A stretch of DNA of 64,000 nucleotides from Sipunculus nudus (taxonomy: Eukaryota > Annelida > Sipuncula > Golfingiida > Sipunculidae). The notes under the pieces are model-generated. The model ran no database searches, was not told where the DNA came from, and saw nothing but the letters and a program-made list of their open reading frames with translations. This document shows positions 13,401-26,335 of this stretch, piece by piece (within the stretch, counting starts at the first letter, position 1; each line of letters opens with the position of its first letter). The stretch is taken from the NCBI GenBank assembly GCA_026874595.1, contig CM049307.1, positions 10,317,579-10,381,578 on the forward strand, written 5' to 3'. The translations under genes were made by a program, and so were the position numbers.

Positions 13401-13827
13401 GAAGCAGCTCATGCTTAATATATGCTTTTCAGGGCCTTGTATTTTAAATATGTCAGTTTTTCTTATGGAAGTGTGCTCATTTTTAACCTGAAATTCTCAT
13501 CATCTTAAGTTTTAAATTTTGAATTTAATGTTCATACATACTGGTGGTGTAAACAGTTATCATGTTTAAAATTTAGACAAAAAAAAGTCCAAAGGCTGAA
13601 ACCGGTAAGCTAAGAAATGTTTTCCTTAATTTCAGTACTATTTGCAACAATAATGGTTGAGATGTTTCATATGAAATTTTGTCATCAGTAGAATGATGAA
13701 TATATGAAAGTTGAAATGTTAAATATTAACAGGTTTGAATTTATTAACATTTTTACATGAGGTCATCAGAATTCAGGTGATTATGTTCTCATTGATATTT
13801 TTATTGAAATAGATGATAATTTTTTAG
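10446..13827. other. anonymous AT-rich sequence, no gene supported
   Basis: The first few hundred bases (10446-10930) are purine-rich and may be decayed minisatellite. Nothing else could be supported. Confidence 0.5.
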
Positions 13828-14640
13828 CTCAACTGACTGAAAGTAATCTGAGCTATAGCATCACTCTTTGTCCATTATGTTGTCCTTTAACAGTGTGTAG
13901 ATCCTACCTGCTGGATTTAGAAACTTCCTGCTGAAAATCCATGGAGGTCCATAAAAAATCTTCTTGGAAATCTGAAATTAGGTCACTGAGACCAATATCC
14001 TCCACATTTAAGTGGCCACCAAAATAATTAAAAATTTGAATAAAATCTGAATAAATAATGCATTGATTGTCATGATTTTTTCTATCCATATTGATCATGG
14101 AGTGTTTCATCAGTTCCTGCAGACTGGTGGGGCCTCCTGTATTTTCTCAAATCACCAAAAAAATCAGACATTGCACTAATTGTATCAGCTAGCCCTACAA
14201 TCTTCTATCGTAAAATCCAGGTAAGTTTTGGGCAAATCTCCATGAAAACACAAAACTAGGTCATGGTGACATATTTTGTAGGATATATGACGGGACATGT
14301 TTTGAGCTCCCCCTAGGACAGATTTGCATGATTTGCTACAGTTGGTCCTAGCAACTGTTGATTTAATGAAGACTCTGGGAGTTTCCTGTAAAAGCCTTTT
14401 GGGAACTCGAAATAAGGTCACTGTGACCCATATTCTGTGAGCTGTGTCAAAGAATATTATTTGAGTACTTTGTAAGTAAGATACACAAATTATATCAGTT
14501 GGGTGCAGAAACTTCCAACTTAGTATATAGAGAGTTCATGGTAAAATCTTTTTGGAAACACTAAATAAGGCTGCTATAACCTATTTTCTAAGGACTTTTG
14601 GCAATATGCATGCTTTTGAGCATTCTGAAAGTCATCCTAC
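13828..14640 (+). mobile_element. decayed Helitron-like element related to 39438-40912
   Basis: It opens with AGCTCAACTGACTG and a following GAGCTATAGC, matching the 5' end at 39438. It shares internal phrases with that copy, such as TTCCTGCAGACTGGTGG and GAAATTAGGTCACTG. The 3' hairpin and CTTG end seen in the other copy are not found, so this copy is truncated or diverged. The right boundary is approximate. Confidence 0.55.
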
Positions 14641-14683
14641 CCATTGTTCAGGGTTCCTTGAATTCGCTTCTGTTCCTTGACCA

Positions 14684-15112
14684 GCTTCTGTGGCTCAGGG
14701 GTAGTGCACAGGACTCAAAGTGGGGTGATTGTGAGTTTGAATCTCACCCGAGGCAGTAAGATTTTTTACAGTCAGCCCCCCCCCCCCCCCCAAGGGTGAG
14801 TGGTCAGCAGGCTTAAATAATGGCAAGGCCATGCCCAACAGTCGTGTTTCACTCACTTACAAGTTTGCCCTTCAGGGGTTTCTTGGTGGTATGACCCAGC
14901 AATGGGGACGATTACCCACCAAGGGCCTGCAGGTGCAGTAGTCACAAGGCCTCTTTGATGCCAGGATATAAAATGAGAGGAAGCATGTGATACTGCCCTG
15001 TCACATAGTCCGAAACAGGAATGGAATTCAGCAGATGTACTTATAAATAGTTAAGTTAGAATTTTAAATATTTTAGCATTACCAAAACCAAAAAAAAAAT
15101 TAAAAAAAAAAG
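14684..15112 (+). mobile_element. tRNA-derived SINE candidate
   Basis: The head (about 14684-14758) resembles a tRNA. It has an A-box-like TGGCTCAGGGG (14691-14701) and a B-box-like GAGTTTGAATCTC (14733-14745). The B box reads GTTTGAATC where GTTCRANNC is expected. A poly-C tract, a GC-richer body and an A-rich tail (about 15090-15112) follow. This suits a polymerase III SINE better than a functional tRNA, because no complete cloverleaf is evident. No second copy was found in the window. Confidence 0.55.
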
Positions 15113-18100
15113 AATTCATAAAAGGAAAAAGGTTCCTTCCAATTCAGCAGAGGAGCATGGCCCATGTGCCACTTGTCATGATATCAAATCATTAAGTAAT
15201 CCTGTCATTTGGTTCATGTGACATTCCTAAATATATACCATCTTTTTGCAGAGCATTATGAAAACTTAATACGTTTATTAGAAAGGTTTGGATTCTTGAA
15301 ATAATTATTTGTTTATATCTTTCCGATATATCATTCTATTTGGAATGTATGTCAGCCTTGTTTGCCAGCATGATGCTTTAACCAAAATAATATGTGCTGT
15401 ACATACTTAACATATATCAGATATATGTCAAAATATTTTGAACAGATTTTACTGATTTTTTAATGTTCAGAGTTTTTCTTGTTCATACTTTAAATGCTCA
15501 TGGAAGGGTCCTACTTTAACATTTCTACATCATGTCATTTAAGAAGGAGAATTCAGCATGAAAACTGGCTACTGTTAAAGAAAATGCTTTATTAATAAAA
15601 CCTTGGTACTTCAGTGGCTCATGCTTAAAAGAAAAAAAGACACAATTAGTACATAACCTGGGCAGCCTGGTAATTTAATTTTATGGCATCCTTGAGGTGT
15701 GAATGAGGTTAGTATATCCGTCAGAGGGAGATTAATCCCGGCACCATTATTCTGCCAGTATGGGACCTGCTTTCTACTTCCTGCATTAAGCTTGTATTTA
15801 CGGGTGACAGGCTTACCACGAGGGACTGGTCTCAGGGTATAACACACCATCGTCAAGTGGCAAGTGTTGCCTAGAGAGAGTTCAGATAGCTCAAGGAATC
15901 CAATAATAAGTGTAATAGGCCTCACAGTTCCCTACGCATCTGACAGCAGCAATATTTTAGGAAACTAGGACAGCTTGCATTGAGTACATGTGAACAGAAT
16001 AGTGCCTGTGGAAACTCCCCTCTCCAGCCCTGCTAGGATGTTGATTTTCAAGTTAAATGTAATTATGTCACCCCTTGGCCACACAGGTAAGTTAATGAAT
16101 GGTTAGGATCAGATGGTGGGTTTGATCAGCATGTGAAATTTTCCGGCTTATCGTTTCTGAAACATCTGTGATTACACACAAGGAATGTGACAGGAACATG
16201 TCAGTAAGTAGCATGATATTAATGTTTTACTTTTGGGATTCTCAGCTTTTATCACATTCTTTTCTTTTTGTGAAAGTAAATATTTAATAAAAATTTCTTA
16301 GGCACTAATGAAATAATTGAGGTAACATCTGTACAGTGACCACACTTGCAGGTCCAGGGTGTCATATTAATTATTTATTCTGAGGCTAGGCTAATAACTT
16401 GCACCAGCAGGAGAGCGATAGATATTATGAACCACTTTTATAAAATAATGTCCAGTTTACCATATTGCAAAAAATCTTTCAAAGGCTTGGAATAAAAATG
16501 ATGCTTTCAGAACCATTGTAGTAATCTAATAGATAAAAATTATATGGATTCATTGGACTTAGATCTGCATGTTTCTTGTTGAGTCTTGGACATAAAAACT
16601 TTAAATAAAATTATAAAATTATTTTTAATAAAAATTTTACATTAATAAACATCACATGCTTCAGAAAACAAAACAAAATTAGCTGCACCTTCAGTTATTA
16701 GTAGGTTTATAAATAGATAAACAAATTAAGGACTACTTGTTTTGGGTGTAATGACTAATGAATTATTCAGAATATTCAGAATAATGCTTATAAAAAATGT
16801 TATATGGAAACAAGTTACTGCCAACTAGATAAAAGGGAAGGCTTCTATGGATTGCACTGCTTTGGTCTTGCATCATACCTTCATGTCAGTCTTGCATCAT
16901 ACCTGCAAGTGGTTATAAATGGAAACTCAATTTTCCACCTCGTGAATCTTATATGAGATGGATTACCTATGGTTCTTTTTAAACCAAAATGGCTGCAAAT
17001 ATTGATTCTAGATCCAACAAAATTAAAACAAATCATGAAATGGGGCAGGTAAAGGTTACACTCATTTACAGTTTTAACTGAACTTTGTATCTTAAAAGCC
17101 AATAAATCTGTGTATAGTTTGACATTAACACTCACCCAGTGCAAATATTAGTATCATCTGGGAGAATGTGCTTGGGTTTTTAACTTGACCAAACAAAAGC
17201 AAAAAAAATGTTTAGTATTGAGGATATATGTTAAATAATAGTCATGGTTGAAAAGTACATTATGTACATGTTATATAGAGATATGAGAATAAAGCTGACA
17301 TTTTGTAGATTGACAGTAATAAGGATGCACTGAATAACAGCTCTGTTGTAAAGGGGGTTGGCGTCTACATAATATGAAAACTCTTGTGATCTCTGTATAA
17401 TTCATTGGACTGTGATGTCTCATTCAGGCAAATAGGACTTCAGTCCTTGAGAGTTGTTACCAGACTCAAACACAAACCCTTGTTACAATGACAGTGCTTT
17501 GAACAGTAAAATTCAATTGATAATATGCACAAACAGGCTCCGTGTGGGTTATTTCAGAATGAGACACCGAGGCCCTCATGTTCCACACATACTAGTATAT
17601 GAAGGTATAGTGACTCTGGATAAAGAATTATGCAGGTGAATTGTATAGATGCTGTGACACAAAAGGGGTCAGCACACCTCACTTAACTAGTTAGAGATCG
17701 AGAGAGAGAGATATATATAGGACTGTTACGGTAAACAAATGTGTGTTTAACATGTAGCCCTGCACTAGTACACCACTACTGCATGGTTACATACAAGTGT
17801 CATCTGTATGAACAACTGAGAGCTGAGCATTTCTGACAGTATTACATATAAAATGAAATGCCAAAACACAGAATAACATCACTTGAGTGAAGATGTCTTA
17901 AAGCTTTAACTAGAACGACACTCCATAGAGCGCATTCCTCTGCCAAGGTGGAAAACAATCCTAGCTGATTGGTGTGTCTGCAGTAATGATCTGCATCAAA
18001 TACATCAAATCTGCATCCCTGGTCCATGGTGACACATTTAATGTCAGAATCAGCTTTTTTATATATATATATATATATATGGGGTGACAGTAGGCAAAGT

Positions 18101-21100
18101 AATTCTAGCAAAATATTCCTGATGAATCTACCCCTTTATCCACAGCCACAACAAAATTAAATAGGATTTTTTCTTGCCAAGGCAAACCTCTTAACAAAGT
18201 CTCATTAAAATCTGTTCTGTAGATTTTGCATAATTATGCAAGAAAACAGATGTTTATGTATCTAGTTTAGTAGTACATGCAATGGAATGTGATGTTTTCA
18301 TTTACCATTATTTTTAAACTTTAATGGAGCCTTGAATATTTAAACCTAATGTGTCCAGTGAATTAAGATTTTATATAACATTATACATATTACAATAATG
18401 TTTACAGAATTTCACTATCTTGAAAATTGGTACTTATTGTAGGTGAAGGAATTTTTAAACTGTAAATATATCTGGTTAAGCAGAAACATGATATTTCATA
18501 ATGGTAATATTGATTGGTTGTGTGGTGACCTCAAACAGTGAGTCACCTCAAGTGACCAACAGACATTTGATCCTGGGAAATCCCCACATTGAAAGAGGCT
18601 GGCAGATGTCCAGCAGACCAGCTGACCATGCAGGATTACAACAGACTCACTGAGTAAGGATCTGTTTCCTGGACTCTGCTTACTATCTGGACCAGCCCCA
18701 TGTCATTCACAGATGTCAGGGTCTTCTCCGGGACTGTCAGAGGCTTGACAGACAGTCAATCATATACAGCAGTAAAGGTTGTGATTCAGCTCCTAGGAAA
18801 CCTCTCCTTCTGGGCACCTCTATATTATGGGTACTTCTTAATTAAAAACCTACACAATCAAACAGTATAAGGGGGACTAAAAAAATATTAGAACTGAAGG
18901 TCTGTAACTTCTCTGTACAGGCACCGGTCTCTGGTAGATCTCAACAGTGTCCATCTGTAACTTGTTGCTTCATAGCCTGGACCTGGAATAAGCAGGGCCT
19001 GCCTTTGAGCTTATAACCGAAGCCCATATAGATCCCCTTCAAGCTAATTAAGGACACAGCAGCATAATAATTTGTGCAGTTATTTTAAAATTTCATATGA
19101 AATAATCATGAAGCTGTTCGGAGCAGATACAGTTATAGTATCTCGTTTGATATGTCTGTGATTGATAATCTGTCTATAATAGTCCTCACAATACCCATAC
19201 TTTAATATATATTTGATTATATGAACTGCCATATATGATGTAATGGATTTTTCAGCTTGATTTACTTTTGGCATGCGTATACTTGTGTTAATCATGCAGT
19301 TTTAAGGGCATCGTTTCTTGACACTGTACAGTAAATACATAATAGGCTGATATCTGGTATTCCCAGGTTTAACATTAAAAAGACAAAATTTCCAGACATC
19401 CCTTGTGGGCTGTTTGGTCGTGAGATTATATTTCTATGTTGCCATGGAAATAATGGCACACTCGTAATTATCATATATAGGACTGATTCACTGCGTTAGG
19501 TAGATTTCTTGAACTGTGTCCAAGGAATAATGTTGTACATGTATATCCGGTATTGCTTGTGGCAAGTCACAGCAACAGCTAGTGTGGCTGGACTCAAGGA
19601 AATTGTAAGTATGGTTCCACTTACATAAGAATCATGTACCTCTTTGCTTAACTTAAATATAGTTTACATGATAGATAGTCATTTTAATATTTTATATTGA
19701 ACAGGACAATATCATCTGATTGTGACAGATAGTCTATTGGATGTTTTCTAGGTTAACATTTAGTACTGTGAATAATGGACTGTTTTCAAACCTTCTGTAC
19801 TGGGTCAGCTTTTTCTGCATGTAGGACTGTCTATCTTTACTGTATTTCAAAACAAGGAAAAAACATTGTCCATTCAGGAGTATTCCAGGATTTATCCAGG
19901 GCAGTCAAATTAATGCATTTATCTTAGGCATTAGATGTCATTCTCCTTTCTGAGGAACAGAATGGCTTTAAAGTGATGATTTTATGACCAAAATCAAATA
20001 TAAATATCAATCAGTTGTCGTATATCAATGTGAGATTGAAATTAAGTTTTACTGAATAAAAAGTGTAATGTGCAAACAAGGGCTAAAGAAATCTCCATTC
20101 TTAAAACCAAAAGTTTAAAATTTTCACTTCTGATTTTCAGTATTATCCATTCATCTTCTCATGAGATATTAGTTTAATAGATAAATTGCAAATGTAATAA
20201 TTACAAGTAGACAAAAAGTCATACACCCGCAACAAAGTAGTACTTCAGAAGGCTAGATATGACATTAGCCCACATGAGGCTATAGGGGTCCATTGTTGTA
20301 GTGAATAAACATCAGATTTTGGTAAATTTTTCATGGTTTTTTATGTAAAATATTCTGAGTGGATTACTGTGGCAGTACAATTTACAGCTTCATTTGGGAA
20401 AAATTCTGAAGGGGGCAACTTTTATATCTTGTAAAATATGTCTTGCAGATTTGTTGAGTAACTTCTGATTGCAGTTACAGGAATTGGTTGCATTTTTTAT
20501 ATGCAATACTTTATTACATATTGAACAGCACTCAGACTCCTCTGTTGTAGAATAATGTGCCTTAAGAACTCTCCATAAATTTTCTGTCTACATGTATTAA
20601 TAGAGTAAGGTTTGAAGTAATCCTTTAATTTTATGGTTGCATGAACCAGACTTGATGGATTTATATATAAGTTTACCAACATTGGTTCCATAAACAGGGA
20701 TTTACTGATATATGCGAAAAGAATAATTTCATATCATCTGGGATTTATCTTAATTTTTTCCTCTAAATCATCAGTATTTTCAGACTTAATAACAGTAGTG
20801 ATAGAAGGGAATAAATAATATTGGACATCACACATCTTAGAAGCCAGGGAATTTCTTTGTAAATTTGCCGATAATGGATTGATCATGTCACCTGAAACAG
20901 CTTGTCCGTGGGAATTAGATCATCAGTAAGCCAGGTGTCATAAATCCACAGTGGTTTATGTGGGAGTCAGGCAGGGCTTTAGGATTTTATAGTTATCTCA
21001 TTCTCGGGGCACTTTTAGCTGTGTGAGCCCAGGATAATAGCACCTTCAGCTGAAGTGAAAGTTGATATAGGAACAGTCGTCATAAACTGCCTGATAACTG

Positions 21101-22538
21101 CAGCAGCCTGTCTGCTAATGGGCTTTATGAGGCATCGTGGCTCTTTATTTCACTTCTTGCCACAGGAGATCACACTTTGTTATTTTAACCATGTTAACCA
21201 GGTGATCTACAACAGTGGTTAATTTCAGCAGTGCCAGGATCAAGTGACAGTATAATAAAGATCACATGACAGTTCCTGATAATTACAGGTGTTTCAAAAT
21301 GTGCCATGAGATTTTAAAGAAAATAAGAGAATGTATAGATCAAATAGGAATATTTATATTTAAATAAAACAGGAAAATGTTTTATTTATGATAAAAATTC
21401 CAATTTGGTTTATGTGGTTGTTATGGTAACAACAATTGTGCATCAGCAATCTATGATTTTGAGACATAATTGGGTTATTTCAAGTGGTCAGATATTCCAT
21501 TTTTTTCCCTGATCTTTCAAGCCTGTTTTTTTTTTAATTTCTCATTTAACATTCCATAGGGAACACATAACCAATATGCAATTTACCATGTGCTAACAGT
21601 TTATTGATTAAATAACCATTCAGTCCTGGGTAAGGAGTGCACCCACTTGGGTTAAGACCCTGGCCAGGGGGTTTCATGTACAGAACAGTCAACCTGTATG
21701 TGTAAGAAAAATCTGTGACATACAAGTTTGGTGCTCTGACCAATGTTGGAATTACACCCCATGGATTAAACTGGATGCTTTCAATTTCAAGAAACTTGGA
21801 AGTCTGTTTGTCTGTATGTCTGTGTTGACCTGTAATTTAAACACTACAGTATTTTTCCTCTGAAAACTTTCATGCAACTTATGTCTGAACATTTTCTAGA
21901 TTTTCCTCTTAGAGGATTTCAATCAAGCGCATTGATTCTGGAATTCACATGTTAAAAAAAAACAATTACTTGTAGTTCACCCCATAGATGGCAGCAAGGT
22001 GAGGATCTGCAGTTCCCTACTGTTTTATATTAACAGTTTCAGTTAAATAATCTCAAGGAGCATGACATAGGTGTCTCACTATTCCTCGGATGCCTGACCT
22101 ACAGGCAGTGATGAGGTGGACAGTGTGTATGTAAACATATCAGTTTTAACACATCTGGCAGGCACATTTCCTGCCATACATACATTGCCCTTGAAGACTA
22201 AAATAACCTTTTTGTTTCGCCATATGTGCCTTTTTATAAGACAACTTAATGTTACATTGACTTTGATGTTAAAGATATCTTTATGCATGGAATCATTGTA
22301 TGATATCATGCATGTCAACATATCTGTTCAATGCATCCACAGCAACCATTGAAACATATTCTAAAGGCAGACATGTACATATGGGTTTCAGTGGTGTCTC
22401 TTCCTAAGAAATTACATTAACAGAAAAGACAAAAAGAAAAAAATCTGAACACCTATAGAGAGAATGATTGGTAGAGATGGCATCAGGTATTGAATTAATG
22501 TTTAAGTTTTAAATCAAATATTGGATTCATTAATTGTA
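15113..22538. other. anonymous AT-rich sequence, no gene supported
   Basis: It contains simple sequence only: GA/TA-rich near 17699-17720 and an AT run at about 18059-18080. No exon with convincing splice sites or reading frame was recognised. This may be intronic or intergenic. Confidence 0.5.
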
Positions 22539-23493
22539 TCCCCAGACAAAGTCGAGGGATACTTTCATACCGGTCCCGCCGCCGCCACATATAAATCTTG
22601 TTGGCGCGATAACTCAAAAAATATTTCACGGATCTTTACCAAACTTGGTATATGTATAGATATGGGTGAGAGGACAACGCCTATTTAAAATGAGGTCATG
22701 ACCTTTAATAGGAGAGTGTCCTTGACCTTGAATAGGTCCAACTTTGGGGCAAATCACACAAACTCTTAAATATCTCAAGAAATCTTGCATGGATTGATCC
22801 CAAAAACAAGTTGATTGAAGATCATAGATAGGGTTGTCATGTTCCAGAAACTGGTGGCACCACCAATTATTCTTTACCTGTTTTCGTGCCTTTTAATACC
22901 CCCAAAATTGCCACTTGACAGTACTGTGAGCGTTATAAGTCAAAAACTAATGGACAGATTTCTTTTATATTATGCATATACATAGACATGGGTTATGGGA
23001 TGATGTTTATTTAAATTGGGGTCATGACCTTTCCTATGAGAATGGCCTTGACCTTGAATATTGCCATATATGGTGAAAATCACACAAAATCATTAATATC
23101 TCAATAAGGGATGCATGGATTGGTCCAAAAATCAACTTGACCAAAGATCTTGGATAGTGTTGTCATGTACCTAAAAACTGGTAGCACCACCTGTTATTCT
23201 TTTACTTGTTTTCGTGCCGTTTAATACCCCCATCATTGCCACTTAACAGTACTGTGAGCATTATAAGTCAAAAACTAATGGATTTCTTTTATATTATGCA
23301 TATACATAGACATGGGTTAGGGGATTATATATATTGAAATTGGGGTCATGACCTTTTCTATGAGAGTGACCTTTTCTATGAGTGTGGTCTGATATTAATT
23401 GTTGCTGAAGATGGGCCCAGGGCCTTTTCTCAAAGGGGGTGGTATTAATTGTCTGGGGATACTGTGGCACCTGCGGTGCCAAGAAATATCTAG
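22539..23493 (+). mobile_element. Helitron-like (HINE/pearl-like) element, complete, ~325-bp tandem core
   Basis: The 5' end is TCCCCAGAC (22539-22547) preceded by A. Its inverted copy GTCTGGGGA lies internally at 23451-23459. It is followed by a perfect hairpin GGCACC-TGC-GGTGCC (23466-23480), nine bases, and CTAG (23490-23493) before T. The core has about 2.6 tandem units of about 325 bp. GGTCATGACC recurs near 22694, 23020 and 23344. An A|T target, TC start, CTAG end and asymmetric inverted repeats fit the Helitron/Helentron group. There is no Rep/helicase. Confidence 0.7.
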
Positions 23494-24731
23494 TTTGTTA
23501 TGAATTGATACATTTTGTCAGTATGGTTTCCAGTGTCCTAAAATGCTGTATCATTGTATCAAAAATACTTACTTTTTATCAACAATATGAATATTAGTAA
23601 TACTTTGTTGTCATGCTACATGTATACAGTAAAAAGTAGCATGCCCAGTCAGGTATAGGTGAGTGACAGAAGAAACGTGTGGCACAGTTTTCTTGATAAA
23701 TCTTAAAAAGTATATTGCCATTAGTGGATGAAAAGGAATTTAATGTCAAGTTTATTGAGTTAAACAAAAAAATGCCATTGTTGTATTTGTTTTTTTAAAC
23801 ATAACAGATATAACAGTGGATACACATGAAATTCTTAATCTTCAGTGCTTTCTACAGGAAAAAGGGGAGCTGATAGAAGCGTAAAGCATATTGTCAGTAT
23901 TTCTTTTGTATACAGTTTGAGTGTAGTATGATATGTATTGTACCTGAATAGTTTCCAGACATGATTTAGATTGTTAAAGTAAAAGTGCTGGTTTGAAATA
24001 GGTGTCAGTTAACTTGAATATTTATTTGCATGGTTACATGGAATTTGGACATGTGGTCAGAGTACAACACAATGCTTTTTTACAAGTAAAAAAAAATGAC
24101 ACATAAATTATGTATTGTATAGTATAACCAACAGGTATTAGCATATTTGGAAGGTCTTCTGACTCATAGCCCAGCTTTAAATACTTTATGTAACTGGATG
24201 CTGTCGCATTCATGCACCACATTCCTTATCTAGTAAATAACTTATTTAAAGGTGTAGTAGGTAATTACATATATATCAGTAATTTTATTTAGGTTTATGA
24301 AATGTTTAAGTCATATGACATTTGTCCATATATAGCCAGCTGAAAGCTAGGTTACATTTGTGTGAGCTTACCTTTTTTATTTTTGTAAGAAACTGGTCCA
24401 CAGACCTAGATAACTGCATAACCATAAGTAAATGCATTGAGATTCAAACTATAAGAGTTCTCTAGTCATGTTATTGGACTCAGGCAGTGGGTTTTAATTA
24501 CTCAAACTGGAGTTATTATGCAGGGTACACAAGGAATATAACACAGAAAACAGACACTGTACCAGGGCAAGTGAGGAGGAGATGTTAGTTTATCACAAAG
24601 CAGAACAGACTTAACCTTTCATGTGATGTTAGCTACATGTGCGTCTCCACTAATATATGAAATTAAGAGGCACATACTGTGCATTCTGTGTTCTCCACTG
24701 TGTTCCTTTGACAGTTCCATATTGTCAATTG
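23494..24731. other. anonymous AT-rich sequence, no gene supported
   Basis: No recognised gene or repeat structure between the Helitron-like element and the LTR retrotransposon. Confidence 0.5.
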
Positions 24732-24967
24732 TGTAAACTTCAGCGTGAAGCTCACACCAAAATAAAGGTGACAACTCACCCTCAGTCACATGTCACCAGG
24801 TCAGTAGCTTGAAATCCATCGTTAAAGACTTGACCGCACTTGGCTAGCTTACTGACTCAGAAACTCGGCAGGTGACCTCTCCTTTTCGTGGTTTCCATCC
24901 TGGCCCTTGGTAAGGTCGCTGGCAGGTCGGCCTGGCTGCACTTTGGCGCGAGTGCATTCCTCTTACA
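24732..24967 (-). repeat. 3' LTR of the Gypsy element
   Basis: It begins TGTAA and ends TTACA, so the ends are inverted. It is 236 bp, the same length as the LTR at 33116-33351, with about eight substitutions and no indels. At most of the differing sites this copy carries the TG or CA form where the other LTR has CG. Confidence 0.95.
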
Positions 24968-24981
24968 TCCCTCCCCTTTCC
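24968..24981 (-). other. polypurine tract
   Basis: On the minus strand GGAAAGGGGAGGGA lies directly against the TGTAA start of the 3' LTR. This is where the plus-strand primer of an LTR retrotransposon belongs. Confidence 0.85.
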
Positions 24982-25574
24982 ATAGACTGGCTGGTGTGAC
25001 TGTAGCAGAATGTCTTTAAAACACATCATTAATCAGGGTTTTTTCTCTTGAGTCTAGTATATGACAGCACAAACATATCAAATCAAACTTCAATTACTCG
25101 ACACACTGAGACGAATACTTATCATTTCGAAAAAATATGAGGCTTCTTATTAAAACTGTCTTCAGGCCCGTCTTCCCTGACAATATGCGAGCTGGTGTCC
25201 ATCATGAACACAGGCAGGACAGGGCCGCCTCATATTCACTCATCCTGATTCCCAGCCCTCACACTGTCGAGTGATATTGTATACCTCAGTACTTAACGAA
25301 CAAAGTAAACTGAATCATGCATGGATGAGAGCAGAACCAGGCCGCTTCACATCCAACCGTTACAAACATTACTAAGCCACCATGCAGCTGGATGCATTAC
25401 TAAGATTAAGAGGGGGCTCTGGAGATTCAGTGCACTCCTAATAATCCAGAACAAACTCGTGTTTCTGTGCAAGATTCATTGCAAGGGACAAAAACCATCC
25501 GTTGCATCTCCTCTGCAGATGAAGTCTCTTAACTATGTTAGTTAACTTACCTAATAAGCAACTTATCTAAGCGC

Positions 25575-26333
25575 TTATTTAACAAAATCTTGAAGGTGCC
25601 TCGGACTCTGGACCCTGAGGCCTCTGCGGGTAGTGCGATGGTCCTTTTCCCCAAGTTGCAGAGCTTGATTCTGAGCTTCACTGTCATGGACACCTTTTTC
25701 CTCCTCAGCTACCATCGGGGAGCGTTCCACTTCAGAGTCCGGCGTCCCTATAGCTGTGTCAGAGGCATCAGAACCTTCTTGAGCAGAGGGTCCGCTTCCT
25801 GAAAGGTCTGATTCCTCTGGATCTGATTCCATAAATAGGTTTCCTGTGACTGAATATTCACCGTCTGCATCAGAGTGTCCATCGCTGGCTTCTTCTTGCT
25901 CGGGGTTTTGCTCCTTGAAGAACTGGTTCCTGGCCCGGCGAAGCCAAAATGGTACGTGCTTTGTAGGACAAGCCTTCAAGTTATTGTAGTGTATGAAACT
26001 GTTGCGTCTCGTAGTTTTAACATTGTAGAGGGGATGCCTGCTGACGATCACAAAGTATGGTCCATTGTATACTGGCTGTAGCTTTGGGCTGGTGCCCTTA
26101 TTGATGGTTTTATCTAACTCATACACCAGCTAACCAGGTTCAAACTCTCTCTTGCGTGACTTAAGATCATAGTGCCTCTTCTGAAAGGCTTGTCTCGTCT
26201 TCAGATTTTGCCTGACCTGTTTATGGATCTTGATCAGCCTGTCCCTAAGGTTTTTGACCCACTGGTTTACACTGCACCCCTGCGAGTCTTCGATTCCGCC
26301 AGTTGCTGTGCCAAAGATAAGACCCTCGGGTTT
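25575..26333 (-). pseudogene. integrase C-terminal region (GPY/F) and acidic tail, out of frame with pol
   Basis: This frame continues the integrase after the main pol frame stops at 26336. Its first part (about 26333-26133) reads as the usual helix-rich linker, then meets a TAG at 26130-26132. The rest (26126-25575) is an open frame. It holds YNGPYFVIV, a GPY/F-type motif of Ty3/Gypsy integrases, about 20 residues in. A long tail rich in Asp, Glu and Ser ends in a basic stretch and a HLQDFV motif. Reaching it from pol needs a one-base frame change near 26335 and passage through the TAG. Both look like inactivating lesions. The 0.6 kb between its stop and the 3' LTR holds no env-like frame. 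Confidence 0.85.
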
Positions 26334-26335
26334 GA

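Noticed and set aside
14684-14758. Functional tRNA gene
   Set aside because: The B box is degenerate, no full cloverleaf is apparent, and a SINE-like body and A-rich tail follow.
21546-21760. tRNA-like or SINE fragment on the minus strand
   Set aside because: Only a loose A-box resemblance was seen; no B box at the right distance and no second copy in the window.
24844-25029. Short minus-strand frames in the two LTRs
   Set aside because: They lie inside the LTRs (also 33228-33437) and match each other only because the LTRs are copies.
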